From the NCBI GenBank assembly GCA_031283105.1, contig JAITCL010000123.1, positions 1-34,206 of the forward strand: DNA of 34,206 nt. Direction: 5' to 3'. The notes under the pieces are model-generated. The model made no database searches, had not been told where the DNA came from, and saw only the letters and a list, made by a program, of their open reading frames with translations. Of the stretch, positions 1 to 8,518 are shown piece after piece. The translations under genes were made by a program, and so were the position numbers. Origin of the DNA: Treponema sp. (lineage in GTDB: Bacteria; Spirochaetota; Spirochaetia; Treponematales; Breznakiellaceae). Position 1 is the first letter of the stretch; each line of letters starts with the position of its first letter.

Positions 1-618
1 TGGAAGGGTAACGGTGGCTACTGTTACCTCTCCGGTTACCTCCGTGGCAAGCCGCTGGATGGTGGTCAGGAGTATATCCGTGGCTTTCTTTTCCCCCGCC
101 AGATTTGCTTCCTGCTCTATTTTGTTGATTAGAACCTGGGCGTCATGCTTGGCTTCGTTTTCCAGATTCTGGATGATAAGGCGCTTGGCCTCCTCCGAGC
201 TAAGGCCGGAAACCCGCTCCAGCTCCGCACGGTAGCGTTCCTCCTCCCTGGTCAGAGCCTCTTCCCGTTCCTGGCAGGATTTTTCCTTTTCCGCCAGGGC
301 CTGTTCAATCCGCTCCAAATGAGCGGTTTTTTTATCTATACTCTCTTCTTTCTGAAATACACGGCGCTCATATCGCTGTAATTCAGCCTTACGCTCCCGG
401 GTCTCTCTTTCCTGCTGGTTTCTATCTCGGATTACTTGATCTTTTGCTTCAAGAAGTATTTCCTTCTTCTTAGCTTCAGCTTCTTTTATAGCATCCTGTT
501 TTATACGATCGGCGCGCTGCTCCGATGCCGTAAGTTGAAATCTGGCATACAGCCATCTTATAATCCAGCCTAAGCTCAACCCGGCAAGAGGGAGGATAAT
601 CCAAAACATCCATTCCAT
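1..618 (-). CDS. rny: Ribonuclease Y, N-terminal part (cut by window edge)
   Basis: The visible 206 codons begin with one membrane helix (about residues 4-22, rich in Trp, Ile and Leu), followed by a long Lys/Glu/Gln-rich coiled coil. The frame is open to the window edge, where it reads EVTVATVTLP, matching the stretch just before the KH domain of Bacillus RNase Y. The family is a membrane-anchored endoribonuclease that starts mRNA decay; its KH and HD catalytic domains would lie outside the window. The start at 618 has an AGGGGA ribosome binding site a few bases upstream. It is transcribed divergently from the gene at 824. Identity rests on domain order and the partial match to the known family, so it is fairly secure although incomplete. 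Confidence 0.85.
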   Translation of the reverse strand, partial: MEWMFWIILPLAGLSLGWIIRWLYARFQLTASEQRADRIKQDAIKEAEAKKKEILLEAKDQVIRDRNQQERETRERKAELQRYERRVFQKEESIDKKTAHLERIEQALAEKEKSCQEREEALTREEERYRAELERVSGLSSEEAKRLIIQNLENEAKHDAQVLINKIEQEANLAGEKKATDILLTTIQRLATEVTGEVTVATVTLP

Positions 619-653
619 GATGTATCCCCTTACCGATTATTCAGGCTCCCTTT

Positions 654-669
654 GAAGCCTGCGGGCTTC
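654..669 (-). promoter_or_regulatory. Small hairpin in the rny leader
   Basis: The perfect stem GAAGCC/GGCTTC with a 4-base loop lies about 36 bases upstream of the rny start codon, inside the predicted 5' untranslated region. It might affect stability or translation of the rny message; this is inference. Confidence 0.4.
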
Positions 670-676
670 CTCAGAA

Positions 677-723
677 AGCCCATTTTATATAGTATATGCT
701 TAAGAATATACTAAAATGGGCTT
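677..723. repeat. Imperfect palindrome overlapping the rny promoter
   Basis: The left arm starts AGCCCATTTT and the right arm ends AAAATGGGCT, with further pairing of TATAC/GTATA type toward the centre. A T-run follows on the plus strand, but no plus-strand gene lies upstream to terminate. Because the rny core promoter sits inside it, it is better read as an operator-like site than a terminator. Confidence 0.5.
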
Positions 724-731
724 TTTGTCAA
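703..731 (-). promoter_or_regulatory. Predicted sigma70 promoter of rny
   Basis: On the minus strand there is TTGACA (731-726), a 17-base spacer and TATTCT (708-703), which would start transcription near 696. The -10 and most of the spacer lie in the right arm of a long palindrome (677-723), so a protein bound to the palindrome would compete with polymerase. Inferred from sequence only. Confidence 0.55.
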
Positions 732-759
732 GTAAAAACCACAAAAAAGGCGGTATAAC

Positions 760-788
760 TTGCATATGTAAGCAAAAAATGGTATAAT
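760..788 (+). promoter_or_regulatory. Strong promoter of the exported two-gene operon
   Basis: TTGCAT (760-765), a 17-base spacer and TATAAT (783-788), with a TG extended -10 element at 780-781. The predicted start is near 795, so the in-frame ATG at 788 cannot be used and 824 is the real start of the next gene. Confidence 0.75.
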
Positions 789-823
789 TGAACCATTACG
801 TAGTTTCCATAGGAGAGCGGCCC

Positions 824-1834
824 ATGAAAAAGCTACTTTTTTTTGCCCCTTTCATCGTTGCCATGCTTGTTTTGCCCTGTTTGATATCGGCGCAAACCCC
901 GCAGCCCGACCCGGCGTCAACGGATGCCGCCATAACCAGGGCGGAAGATGCCCGTAAAAAGGCGGTCGATTTTGAAAGTCCCTATTATTTTCCCGGTGAA
1001 TGGGAGGCCGCCGAGGCGCAGTATGCCAATGCCGGCAGGACAAAAACCCCGGCTGATTACCATGCCGCCGCAGACGCATTCGACGCTGTTTTTAAGCTGA
1101 CAATCCCCCTGTACGCCCAGGCGCGGGAAGACGAAATCATGGCGCTGAGAAACAGCCTGGTCGCCGCCGGCGCACGGGTTTCTTTTTCGGAGATTTTTGC
1201 CCTTGCCGACAAGACTGCCCTGTCAGCACTGAATCAGTATGAAGCGCAGGATTACTATACGGCCAAGGCTTCCGCCGCCAAGGCCCTCCTGATGTTCCAG
1301 GCGATGACCAGCGCCCACAATGCCTGGCTGGCGCAAATGGAGGTTAAAGAGAGGAAATTTGAATCCTACGATGCGGATAGTTTTAACCGCGCCGGAGAAA
1401 CCCTCAATGATGCAATGGCCGCATACCAGGCGGAAAACTATTCCCTGGCGCGGGAAAATGCCAATGAAGCCCTGATCAGGTACAACCTGGTCTTGTCTGT
1501 CGGATGGGCAGCTTATGCGGAACAGCGTTTTTTATTGGCGGAAGCCCAACGGCAAACCGCGCTGGAAATTAAAGCCAATATTGCCGTGAGAGACCTTTTC
1601 ACCGAGGCCGACGAGGCTTATAAAACATCCGTAGCTTCTTATGATTCCCAAAAATACGAAGAAGCTGCCAAACAATTTATCAGTTCAGAGGTTCTGTTTG
1701 CCGCAGCCAGCGCGTCAACGTCAGAAAAACGCCGCAATGCCGCGGAAGCAATCAGGGAAGCGCATGAAAAAATCGAAAAAAGCGATGAGGCCGCCCGGCA
1801 GGCGGAAATCCTCATAAAAGGAAGGTCAAGATGA
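824..1834 (+). CDS. Exported helical-repeat (TPR-like) protein
   Basis: 336 residues. An N-terminal Lys-Lys and hydrophobic stretch ending ISA before Gln-Thr form a likely signal peptide (about residues 1-23). The rest is rich in Ala, Glu and Tyr, with recurrent YxxA-type segments such as YHAAADAF, YTAKASAA, YSLARENA and YEEAAKQF spaced roughly 70-75 residues apart, suggesting helical hairpin repeats like TPRs. The start is set by AGGAGA upstream and by the promoter position; an upstream in-frame ATG at 788 lies inside the -10 box. The stop overlaps the next start by 4 bases (ATGA), so both genes should be co-translated. Likely a periplasmic or outer-envelope scaffold; no catalytic motif was seen. 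Confidence 0.75.
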   Translation: MKKLLFFAPFIVAMLVLPCLISAQTPQPDPASTDAAITRAEDARKKAVDFESPYYFPGEWEAAEAQYANAGRTKTPADYHAAADAFDAVFKLTIPLYAQAREDEIMALRNSLVAAGARVSFSEIFALADKTALSALNQYEAQDYYTAKASAAKALLMFQAMTSAHNAWLAQMEVKERKFESYDADSFNRAGETLNDAMAAYQAENYSLARENANEALIRYNLVLSVGWAAYAEQRFLLAEAQRQTALEIKANIAVRDLFTEADEAYKTSVASYDSQKYEEAAKQFISSEVLFAAASASTSEKRRNAAEAIREAHEKIEKSDEAARQAEILIKGRSR

Positions 1835-2577
1835 ACCATAAACTTTATCTGGTATTATCAATAGCCATATTGATGGGAATTCAGCCGGTCTTCGCCCAGC
1901 AGGATGCGTCCGCCAGGGGAAAAACCATCGACATAGAATTGGCATCTGACCGTGAGTTTACCGAAGCGCTGAAAGCATCTTCAGATATAGAGTTGATTAA
2001 TAAAAATGATGAAGGGCTGTCCGGGAAAAAGCCCGCCCCCGCCGAAAAAAAACCGTCTGCTGAAAAGTCAGTCCTTACGAAGACTTCCACAGGTACAGAA
2101 CAAAAAACATCCGGCAGTATTCGTGACAATGAATACCTTTTGGAAAGCCAGCGGCTTACTAAACTTGCCGAAGATGCCTATAACTACGGTGATTATGATG
2201 CCTCCACCGGTTTTGCCGAGGAAGCGATCCGTTCCGCCGAACTTTCAGATGAATATATCGCCCAACAAACGGGAATACCTGTCAGTACGGCCGCCAGTAC
2301 ACCGCCAGCCGCCGATGGCTTCCCTTTACCGGCGAGCTATACCATCAGGGCTTGGAGTGTTTCCCATGACTGTTTCTGGAATATTGCCGGCCGCCCCTGG
2401 GTCTATGGAGATCCTCACCAATGGCGCGTACTGTACAATGCCAATAAAGCAAAACTCCCCAATCCTAACAATCCCAATTTAATTGAACCGGGCATAGTTT
2501 TGGACATTCCCAGCCTGAAAGGAGAAGTCCGTCAAGGCGCATGGGACGGGGACAAAACGTATAAACCGCTACAATAG
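1831..2577 (+). CDS. Exported LysM-domain protein
   Basis: 248 residues with a signal peptide ending VFAQQ (about residue 22). The middle is a polar Lys/Pro/Ser-rich linker. One YAxxGDYDASTGFAEEA repeat resembles those of the preceding gene. The C-terminal 70 residues form a LysM-like domain: YTIRAWSVSHDCFWNIAG, then YGDPHQWRVLYNANK, then an Asn/Pro-rich turn and EPGIVLDIP. LysM domains bind peptidoglycan, so the protein probably anchors an envelope assembly to the wall. The start overlaps the previous stop and has AAGGAAGG upstream. It ends 2 bases before the convergent Nudix gene, and no separate terminator is visible. Confidence 0.8.
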   Translation: MNHKLYLVLSIAILMGIQPVFAQQDASARGKTIDIELASDREFTEALKASSDIELINKNDEGLSGKKPAPAEKKPSAEKSVLTKTSTGTEQKTSGSIRDNEYLLESQRLTKLAEDAYNYGDYDASTGFAEEAIRSAELSDEYIAQQTGIPVSTAASTPPAADGFPLPASYTIRAWSVSHDCFWNIAGRPWVYGDPHQWRVLYNANKAKLPNPNNPNLIEPGIVLDIPSLKGEVRQGAWDGDKTYKPLQ

Positions 2578-2579
2578 TT

Positions 2580-3128
2580 TTACTGCTGTAAATACAGGGC
2601 GAGGGCGCTGCTCATGAGCGCATGAACATAAGGCGGCTTGCCCATGCCCTTAAAAACTGTTTCGGCGCTGACCAATTCCACAGCGACATATTCATCGGCA
2701 TCAAGGTCTTGGCTGCCGGTGTTCACCAAGTCTTCGGCAAGAAAAAAGTGAACCTTGTTTGCCATAATTGCCGGATTGGGGCTGAACTCTCCCAATTTTC
2801 GTATTGATCCCGGCTTATAGCCGGTTTCTTCCTGTAATTCCCTGGCAGCCGCATCCTGCGGATTTTCACCCGGCTCAAAAACACCGCCGGGAAACTCCAG
2901 GCTCATGGTCTGCGAACCATGCCGCCATTGCCATACCATAACAAATTTCTTCCCTTCGGCTGTTTCCAAAACCGGCACCACAATGGCCCAGTCCGCTGCA
3001 TCGAGGATCGTAAATGTACTCAGTTCATCATGGGGGGATTTACAATAACTTTCATAAATTGAAAACATCCGGCAGTCAAAAACCTTTTTTCGGCTTTCTT
3101 CCTTCCAGGCGAGTTCTTCTTTGTTCAT
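2580..3128 (-). CDS. Nudix hydrolase, ADP-ribose pyrophosphatase type
   Basis: 182 residues. The Nudix box is complete at about residues 82-104: Gly82, Glu88, then R96-E97-L98 and E100-E101-x-G103, the Mg-binding signature GX5EX7REUXEEXGU. Upstream sheets and the SLEFPGG motif are typical of the ADP-ribose/NDP-sugar pyrophosphatase group, which hydrolyses ADP-ribose to AMP and ribose phosphate. It is the last gene of the long minus-strand ribosomal array, 34 bases after the zinc-ribbon gene, with only a weak ribosome binding site. The substrate cannot be told from sequence alone. Confidence 0.85.
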   Translation of the reverse strand: MNKEELAWKEESRKKVFDCRMFSIYESYCKSPHDELSTFTILDAADWAIVVPVLETAEGKKFVMVWQWRHGSQTMSLEFPGGVFEPGENPQDAAARELQEETGYKPGSIRKLGEFSPNPAIMANKVHFFLAEDLVNTGSQDLDADEYVAVELVSAETVFKGMGKPPYVHALMSSALALYLQQ

Positions 3129-3162
3129 TTATGCCGCTTTTAAGGGCAGTACAAATTCGGAT

Positions 3163-3372
3163 TTATTCGGCAGCAGGGGCGGCTTCTGTGGCCGGGACGC
3201 TTTTCTTCCCGTGCTTGATGGCCGCTTTACAGGGTTTGCACACCTTTACTTTCTGACCGCCCGCATCCTGTTCGTACAGGAGCTTTATGCCGCCTGCGCC
3301 GCAAACCGGACACGTTCCCCTGCCGTGGGCAAACAATTCCCGAATCCCTTTACCTCTATGTGCCTTCGACAT
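3163..3372 (-). CDS. Small basic zinc-ribbon protein at the end of the ribosomal operon
   Basis: 69 residues. The central part has two CxxC knuckles (CPVCG and CKPC) about 24 residues apart, as in zinc ribbons, flanked by Lys/Arg-rich segments (HRGKGIRELF, KAAIKHGKK) and an Ala/Pro/Glu tail. It starts 8 bases after rplQ and is co-directional, which argues for a real gene with a translation- or transcription-linked role. The ribbon resembles the two CxxC pairs at the C-terminus of L24 in this same window. I do not recognise a named family. Confidence 0.7.
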   Translation of the reverse strand: MSKAHRGKGIRELFAHGRGTCPVCGAGGIKLLYEQDAGGQKVKVCKPCKAAIKHGKKSVPATEAAPAAE

Positions 3373-3380
3373 CTATGCCC

Positions 3381-3821
3381 TTACTCCTTTTCTTCAGCCT
3401 TTTGTTTTTTGGCGGCCTTGTCTTCCTTCTTTTTGGCTTTTTTTTCAGTGCCTTCGATATCCAGTTTGTAGTCCACCAATTCCAGTATCACCACTTGAGC
3501 CGCATCTCCCAGCCGCTCGCCCAATTTCAGAATCCGGGTATAGCCGCCGTTGCGCTCTTTCATTCTCGGCGCAATAGTGGTAAACAGTTTCGCCACGATT
3601 CCTTCATCGTACAGGCGCGCCGAAACAATCCGCCGGTTATGAACCGAATCTGTCTTGGCGCGGGTTATCATTTTTTCCGCGGTGCGGCGGACTTCCAGGG
3701 CTTTTGCCTTGGTAGTTCTGATCCGCTCATGCCGGAACAGGCTGGTTACCATGCTGCGATGCAGCGCCTTGCGGTGCGCCGCCATCCGTTCAAGGGGATT
3801 AAATCCGCTTCTATGTTTCAT
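3381..3821 (-). CDS. rplQ: 50S ribosomal protein L17
   Basis: 146 residues starting [12 protein letters not shown], with the L17 core [22 protein letters not shown] and a Lys/Glu-rich tail after about residue 120 that is longer than in most bacteria. L17 sits near the peptide exit tunnel of the large subunit. Its first 11 bases overlap the end of rpoA, giving tight translational coupling. Confidence 0.97.
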   Translation of the reverse strand: MKHRSGFNPLERMAAHRKALHRSMVTSLFRHERIRTTKAKALEVRRTAEKMITRAKTDSVHNRRIVSARLYDEGIVAKLFTTIAPRMKERNGGYTRILKLGERLGDAAQVVILELVDYKLDIEGTEKKAKKKEDKAAKKQKAEEKE

Positions 3822-4866
3822 CTGCCGTTTCCTTCTGGGGCATCACCCGAACCGCATTTTTCAGGACATTCAAGTCAGTTATCCCCAGGCTCAGATTCCA
3901 CTCTTTCAGTTTTTCCTTGATTTCCTGGAGGGATTTTTTGCCGAAGTTCCGGGTTTTGGCAATATCGTCTTCGGTCTTGCGGGTCAGTTCCCCGATGGTT
4001 TTTATATCAGCATTTTTAAGACAGTTTGAAGAACGAACCGAAAGCTCAAGTTCCTCAACCGGAGTGTTAAGGATTGTCCGTATCCGCTCGTTGTCTTCGT
4101 CATTTTCTTCATCCAGCCCCAGATTGTTTTCATCAAAGTTGATAAATACCGCGAGGTGATCCTTGGTAATTTTGGCGGCTTCGGCAAGAGCGTCGTCGGG
4201 TTTGACGGTTCCGTCGGTCCAAATTTCCATCACCAGTTTGTCATAATCGCTGCGCTGCCCCACACGGGTGGGTTCCACGGCGAATTTTACCTTTCTGACG
4301 GGCGAGAAAATCGCGTCCATAGGTATCGTACCGATTACCTCAACATAACGTTCATTGACTTCGGAAGCTACATAACCCCTGCCCAGATCAATTTGAATCT
4401 CAAGCTCAACATGGGCGTTATCCATCAAAGTCATGATGTGCTGGCCGGTACTGAGTACATCAACCTGCCCTGTCCGCGCAAAATCATCGCTTTTTATTTC
4501 CGCTTTGCCTGACCATTCATACAACAGGGTGTCTTGTTCAATTTCTTCGGGCAGCCTCAAACGCATCTGTTTGAGGTTGTTAATCACCTCCAGGGTGTCT
4601 TCAACAATGTTGGGTATTTCTTCAAACTCGCTTGAAATGTTATGGGCAGTACCTTCCGCATCGTAAGAAGTAATCTTGACCGCGGTAATTGCATATCCCT
4701 GGATTGAAGAAAGAAGGACTCTGCGCAGGGTATTACCTATGGTCATACCAAATCCCGGTTCAAAGGGACTGGCGGTAAACTTGCCATAATTGGAATGAAT
4801 TTCACCGTGTTCAAAAGTAATACCTTTAGGACGCTTAAATCCTTTGATAAGGTTCTTACGGGCCAT
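3811..4866 (-). CDS. rpoA: RNA polymerase alpha subunit
   Basis: 351 residues. The N-terminal domain contains the hallmark [20 protein letters not shown], which drives alpha dimerisation and assembly of beta and beta'. An acidic linker (DEENDEDNE, around residues 250-258) is followed by the alpha-CTD with [18 protein letters not shown] and the helix-hairpin-helix [13 protein letters not shown], which contacts UP elements and activators. It lies 8 bases after rpsD and overlaps rplQ by 11 bases. Length and motifs are normal. Confidence 0.97.
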   Translation of the reverse strand: MARKNLIKGFKRPKGITFEHGEIHSNYGKFTASPFEPGFGMTIGNTLRRVLLSSIQGYAITAVKITSYDAEGTAHNISSEFEEIPNIVEDTLEVINNLKQMRLRLPEEIEQDTLLYEWSGKAEIKSDDFARTGQVDVLSTGQHIMTLMDNAHVELEIQIDLGRGYVASEVNERYVEVIGTIPMDAIFSPVRKVKFAVEPTRVGQRSDYDKLVMEIWTDGTVKPDDALAEAAKITKDHLAVFINFDENNLGLDEENDEDNERIRTILNTPVEELELSVRSSNCLKNADIKTIGELTRKTEDDIAKTRNFGKKSLQEIKEKLKEWNLSLGITDLNVLKNAVRVMPQKETADET

Positions 4867-4874
4867 GACTACTC

Positions 4875-5510
4875 CTACTTGGAATAATATTCGATGATCA
4901 TCTGTTCCTTAATATCACCCAAATCGGTAATATCACTGCGCCGCGGCGCAGCCAGGAACTTGCCTTTCATCGCATCGGGATCAAGGGAAAGCCAGGGCAT
5001 AAGCCCGGCCTTGCCAAATTCTTTTAACGCATCTTTAACCAGCGTCATATTGCGGCTCTTCTCGGCAATACTGACTTCGTCCTCTGCCTTTACCAAATAC
5101 GACGGAATGTTGATTCTCCGTCCGTTCACCAGAACATGACCATGCGAAACAACCTGCCGGGCCTGGCTTCGGGACGATGCAAAACGAAGACGGTACACGA
5201 TATTGTCCAGCCGCCGCTCCAGCAATACAAAAAGATTTTCGCCGGTAATGCCGGGCATACGCAAAGCCCGCTCAAAAAACAGATGGAATTGTTTTTCCTG
5301 CATTCCATAAATTTTTCTGAGTTTCTGCTTTTCCCGAAGCTGTACGCCGTAGTCGGAACGTTTCCCCGGCCTTGCCTTGGGGTCTTTACCGGGAGCGGCG
5401 CGTTTGCGGTTAATGGGGCATTTGTCGCTTTTACAGCGATCCCCTTTAAGCATCAATTTTTTCTGTTCGGTTCTGCACATCCGGCACACAGGACCGGTAT
5501 ATCTTGCCAT
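4875..5510 (-). CDS. rpsD: 30S ribosomal protein S4 (zinc-binding form)
   Basis: 211 residues. The start at 5510 ([12 protein letters not shown]) is preceded by AGGAGAAC; a longer in-frame extension to 5564 would overlap rpsK and lacks support. Cys9, Cys12, Cys26 and Cys31 form the zinc site of the C+ type S4. The S4 RNA-binding domain is visible around [19 protein letters not shown]4 nucleates assembly of the 30S body and in many bacteria represses its own operon. It sits between rpsK and rpoA, as is common. Confidence 0.96.
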   Translation of the reverse strand: MARYTGPVCRMCRTEQKKLMLKGDRCKSDKCPINRKRAAPGKDPKARPGKRSDYGVQLREKQKLRKIYGMQEKQFHLFFERALRMPGITGENLFVLLERRLDNIVYRLRFASSRSQARQVVSHGHVLVNGRRINIPSYLVKAEDEVSIAEKSRNMTLVKDALKEFGKAGLMPWLSLDPDAMKGKFLAAPRRSDITDLGDIKEQMIIEYYSK

Positions 5511-5533
5511 GTTGTTCTCCTCTACGGCCGCCG

Positions 5534-5917
5534 TTATATGCGGCGGGTTTTCCTCGGTCTGCAACCGTTATGCGGAATGGGGGTAACGTCGTTAATTGAT
5601 TTAACTTTTATTCCCATAACCCCCAGTTGTCTGATAGCCGATTCCCGCCCAATGCCGGGGCCCTTGACGTACACATGGACTTCCCTCAAACCGGCCTGCA
5701 TTGCTTTCTGGGCGGCGGTTTCGGTAACGCTCTGCGCCGCAAAGGGGGTTGATTTTTTCGCCCCCCTGAATTGAAGCTGACCGGAACTTGCCCATGAAAC
5801 GGCATTCCCCATCAGGTCTGTAATGGTGACAATCGTATTATTAAAGGTTGCCTGAATATAGACATTCCCCTCATATACCGACTTTTTTTCTTTCCGCTTT
5901 TTAGTGCTCGCAGCCAC
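5534..5917 (-). CDS. rpsK: 30S ribosomal protein S11
   Basis: 127 residues. It has the S11 core [32 protein letters not shown] and the conserved C-terminus [17 protein letters not shown]. It forms part of the platform of the small subunit. It starts 15 bases after rpsM ends. Confidence 0.97.
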   Translation of the reverse strand: MAASTKKRKEKKSVYEGNVYIQATFNNTIVTITDLMGNAVSWASSGQLQFRGAKKSTPFAAQSVTETAAQKAMQAGLREVHVYVKGPGIGRESAIRQLGVMGIKVKSINDVTPIPHNGCRPRKTRRI

Positions 5918-5932
5918 TCATTCCTCCTGAAT

Positions 5933-6298
5933 CTACTTCTTCTTTCCGGCAACGGTTTTCTTTTTACCCTTGCGGGTGCGGGCATTGGTACGGGTGCGCT
6001 GGCCGCGCAAGGGCAGACCTTTGCGGTGCCTCAAGCCCCGGTAACAGCCAATGTCCATAAGCCGTTTGATGTTTAACGCCACTTCGGTGCGCAGACGGCC
6101 TTCTACCTTGTAATCGCTTTCGATAATCTGCCTCAGTACGTTCAACTCTTCCTGAGACAAATCATTGATAAGCCGCATGGGATCGATCTTTGCCTTTTGG
6201 CAAATTTCATCCGCACTTGACCTGCCTATACCGTAAACGTAGGTCAAAGCGATATTAACGTGTTTATTCGGGAGGTCAACCCCCACCAGACGCGCCAT
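5933..6298 (-). CDS. rpsM: 30S ribosomal protein S13
   Basis: 121 residues. [20 protein letters not shown] at the start and [20 protein letters not shown] near the end are diagnostic. The Lys-rich tail reaches the decoding-site tRNAs, and the head contacts L5 and L31 across the subunit bridge. GGAGAG precedes the start, 10 bases after rpmJ ends. Confidence 0.97.
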   Translation of the reverse strand: MARLVGVDLPNKHVNIALTYVYGIGRSSADEICQKAKIDPMRLINDLSQEELNVLRQIIESDYKVEGRLRTEVALNIKRLMDIGCYRGLRHRKGLPLRGQRTRTNARTRKGKKKTVAGKKK

Positions 6299-6308
6299 CT
6301 ACACTCTC

Positions 6309-6422
6309 CTAGCCTTGCTTCTGCTTATGTTTTGGATTTTCGCAAATAATGCGAATAATCCCATTCCGCTTGATTACTTTGCATTTGTCGCAAATCGGCT
6401 TTACACTTGTCCGGACTTTCAT
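6309..6422 (-). CDS. rpmJ: 50S ribosomal protein L36
   Basis: 37 residues, read directly from the DNA: begins [14 protein letters not shown] and ends HKQKQG. Cys11, Cys14, Cys27 and His32 form the zinc site of the classical L36. AGAGGGAG lies about 10 bases upstream of the ATG. It stands between secY and rpsM, the standard place; adk, map and infA, found here in many other bacteria, are absent. Confidence 0.95.
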   Translation of the reverse strand: MKVRTSVKPICDKCKVIKRNGIIRIICENPKHKQKQG

Positions 6423-6488
6423 CCTTGTTTACTCCCTCTTACTGCCCCATGCCAAAACAGGGGCGAATTTTTATTATTACAAATTTCA

Positions 6489-6506
6489 CATAATTCGTCA
6501 ATTATG
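6489..6506 (-). other. Hairpin just after secY
   Basis: A perfect 7-base stem CATAATT/AATTATG with a 4-base loop begins 1 base after the secY stop codon. No T-run follows, so it is more likely an mRNA-processing or stabilising hairpin than a terminator. It lies in the 85-base secY-rpmJ spacer. Confidence 0.4.
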
Positions 6507-6507
6507 C

Positions 6508-7836
6508 TCATAAATTCCTGCCCCTCAACCGTCCCCTCTTGGTTAAGCCTTCGTGGTGGTGCATCTTCAACAGCCCCTCGATTTGGCTCATCGTGTCCAG
6601 GTCAACCCCTACCAAAATCAACAAACTCGTGCCGCCCATGAGGTAGGAAATGGACGACGGGAAATTAAACGCCCACTGAATAAAGGTGGGGATTACCGCA
6701 ATCAGCGCCAGATACAACGAGCCGGGAAGCACAATCCGGTTCAATATTTTGGTAAGGTATTCTTCGATACGCTCGGCCCTGATTCCCGGAATGGAGCCGC
6801 CGTTTTCCCGTATCTGTTTTGCAATTTCTATGGGGTTAAGGCTTACCTGAGTGTAAAAATAGGCAAAAAAGATTATTAATAAAACGTACAGTACATTGTA
6901 GAGCGTACCCCGCGGGCTTAAAATCTGGGCAACCCTCGCCAGCCAGGCGACATTGCCGCCGACAGTCGAAGCGATTTGCAGGGGGAAGGTGAGAATTGAC
7001 GATGCGAAAATGACGGGAATAACGCCTGACGGGTTGATCTTAAAGGGAATGTAGGTGTTTTGCGCACCGTACATTTTTCTTCCCACCACCCGCTTGGCAT
7101 AGTTCACCGGAATTTTGCGCTGGCCCTGCTGTTCAAACACGACCAGGGCGACCACCGCCACAAACATCACCAATACTACGATGACAAAAACCAGGTTAAG
7201 TTGGCCGTCACGAACCCTGCCGAAAAGCTCCCACACCGCCTGAGGCAGCCGCGCGACAATACCGGCAAAAATCAACAACGATATGCCGTTGCCGATACCC
7301 CGTTTGGTTATCTGTTCGCCAATCCACATGAGAAACATGGTTCCCGTAGTAACGGTCAGCAAAGCGATAAGGGTAAAGGGGACTATATCAATATTGAGCA
7401 GATTCTCCACGCTGCGGGAAATGCTTTGGGCATACTGGGTAACGGCAAACGCCTGAATAAGGCAGACCACCACCGTTCCGTAGCGCTGCCATTTTTGTAT
7501 TTTTTTACGTCCCCCCTCTTCCTGCGATATTTTTTTAAGGGCGGGAAATACGATGAGGAGCAACTGCATGATAATCGACATGGAGATGTAGGGCATTATT
7601 CCCAGCATGAACACCGAGAAGTTGGAGAATGCGCCGCCGGCAAAGAAGTCCAGGTAGTCAACAATGGGATTTCCCGAATTTGCCTGCGCAAGGAAATAGG
7701 CGGAAAGTTCGCGGACATTTATTCCCGGTATGGGGAACACAGCGCCAACCCTAAACACCACCAGCATGGCGAATGTGAAGAGGATTCGCTCCCGAAGTTC
7801 CTTTACCCTAAAAATGCCGACGATGGGATTAGCCAT
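6508..7836 (-). CDS. secY: SecY, channel subunit of the Sec translocase
   Basis: 442 residues with about ten hydrophobic helices. Family motifs include FPIPGINVRELSAYF near the start (plug region), GIMPYISMSIIMQLL, KRGIGNGISLLIFAGI and YFYTQVSLNPIEIAKQIREN, and the C-terminal tail ends in Arg-rich residues. It moves unfolded proteins across or into the inner membrane together with SecE, SecG and SecA. Its first 8 bases overlap the end of rplO, so the two should be translationally coupled. Confidence 0.97.
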   Translation of the reverse strand: MANPIVGIFRVKELRERILFTFAMLVVFRVGAVFPIPGINVRELSAYFLAQANSGNPIVDYLDFFAGGAFSNFSVFMLGIMPYISMSIIMQLLLIVFPALKKISQEEGGRKKIQKWQRYGTVVVCLIQAFAVTQYAQSISRSVENLLNIDIVPFTLIALLTVTTGTMFLMWIGEQITKRGIGNGISLLIFAGIVARLPQAVWELFGRVRDGQLNLVFVIVVLVMFVAVVALVVFEQQGQRKIPVNYAKRVVGRKMYGAQNTYIPFKINPSGVIPVIFASSILTFPLQIASTVGGNVAWLARVAQILSPRGTLYNVLYVLLIIFFAYFYTQVSLNPIEIAKQIRENGGSIPGIRAERIEEYLTKILNRIVLPGSLYLALIAVIPTFIQWAFNFPSSISYLMGGTSLLILVGVDLDTMSQIEGLLKMHHHEGLTKRGRLRGRNL

Positions 7837-8326
7837 TTATCTTCCTTTTCTTGTTCTTGGGACGCGCTTTTTCAAGCGGCGGATCAACGGTTACATCGCC
7901 CCCGGCCTTTTCGATTTTATCCTTTGCCGAAGCGGAAACCGCTGCAACCTTGAAACTGAGTTTCTTGGTAAAGTCACCGGTAGCGAGAATTTTTACCGGC
8001 GTATTTTTTTTGACCAGCCCTTTTTTATAAAGGGAAGCGGGGTCTACGGTCTCGGAAGCCTCATAGCGTTTTTCAATTTCGCCGAGGTTAACGATTTGCC
8101 ATTCCTTTTTAAAGGGATAATTGGAAAAGCCCCGGTGGGCAAGCCGCCGGTACAGGGGCATCTGCCCGCCTTCAAAGCCAATATAGGTCTTGCCGCCAGA
8201 GCGGGCTTTCTGCCCCTTGTTGCCTTTTCCGGCGGTGGTTCCCCTACCGGAACCCTGGCCGCGGCCTATAATCCGTTTGCGTTTGTTTGCGCCAACGGGA
8301 GCGTGTAAATCAAAATCATGCGCCAT
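7829..8326 (-). CDS. rplO: 50S ribosomal protein L15
   Basis: 165 residues. The Gly/Arg/Lys-rich N-terminus (GRGQGSGRGTTAGKGNKGQK, then RSGG and FEGGQMPLYRRL) is typical of L15, which threads through 23S rRNA. The C-terminal tail after the globular part is extra-basic (ARPKNKKRKING). The start shares one base with the rpmD stop (TAATG) and the end overlaps secY by 8 bases. Confidence 0.96.
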   Translation of the reverse strand: MAHDFDLHAPVGANKRKRIIGRGQGSGRGTTAGKGNKGQKARSGGKTYIGFEGGQMPLYRRLAHRGFSNYPFKKEWQIVNLGEIEKRYEASETVDPASLYKKGLVKKNTPVKILATGDFTKKLSFKVAAVSASAKDKIEKAGGDVTVDPPLEKARPKNKKRKING

Positions 8327-8508
8327 TATGTAACATCCTCCACGGAAACAAGGTGGGACACCACCCGTACCATGCCCCTAATTGCCGGATTATCCTCCAA
8401 CTCATTACTTGAGCCAATTTTCCGCAGCCCCAAAGAACGGACTGTAGCGCGCTGTTTGGGAAGAGACCGAATGGTACTCCGCACCAGGCGGACTCGAATT
8501 TTCGCCAT
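8326..8508 (-). CDS. rpmD: 50S ribosomal protein L30
   Basis: 60 residues: MAKIRVRLVRSTIRSLPKQR followed by the typical TVRSLGLRKIGSS and a C-terminal VRVVSHLVSVED. Length is normal for bacterial L30. It lies between rpsE and rplO and its stop overlaps the rplO start by one base. Confidence 0.95.
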   Translation of the reverse strand: MAKIRVRLVRSTIRSLPKQRATVRSLGLRKIGSSNELEDNPAIRGMVRVVSHLVSVEDVT

Positions 8509-8518
8509 ACTATTACCT

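Noticed and set aside
677-723. Rho-independent terminator reading from the palindrome and T-run
   Set aside because: No plus-strand gene ends upstream, and the rny promoter overlaps it, so an operator-like role is more likely.
7060-7953. 297-codon plus-strand frame
   Set aside because: Lies antisense to secY and rplO; residue pattern is the shadow of those genes and it has no ribosome binding site.
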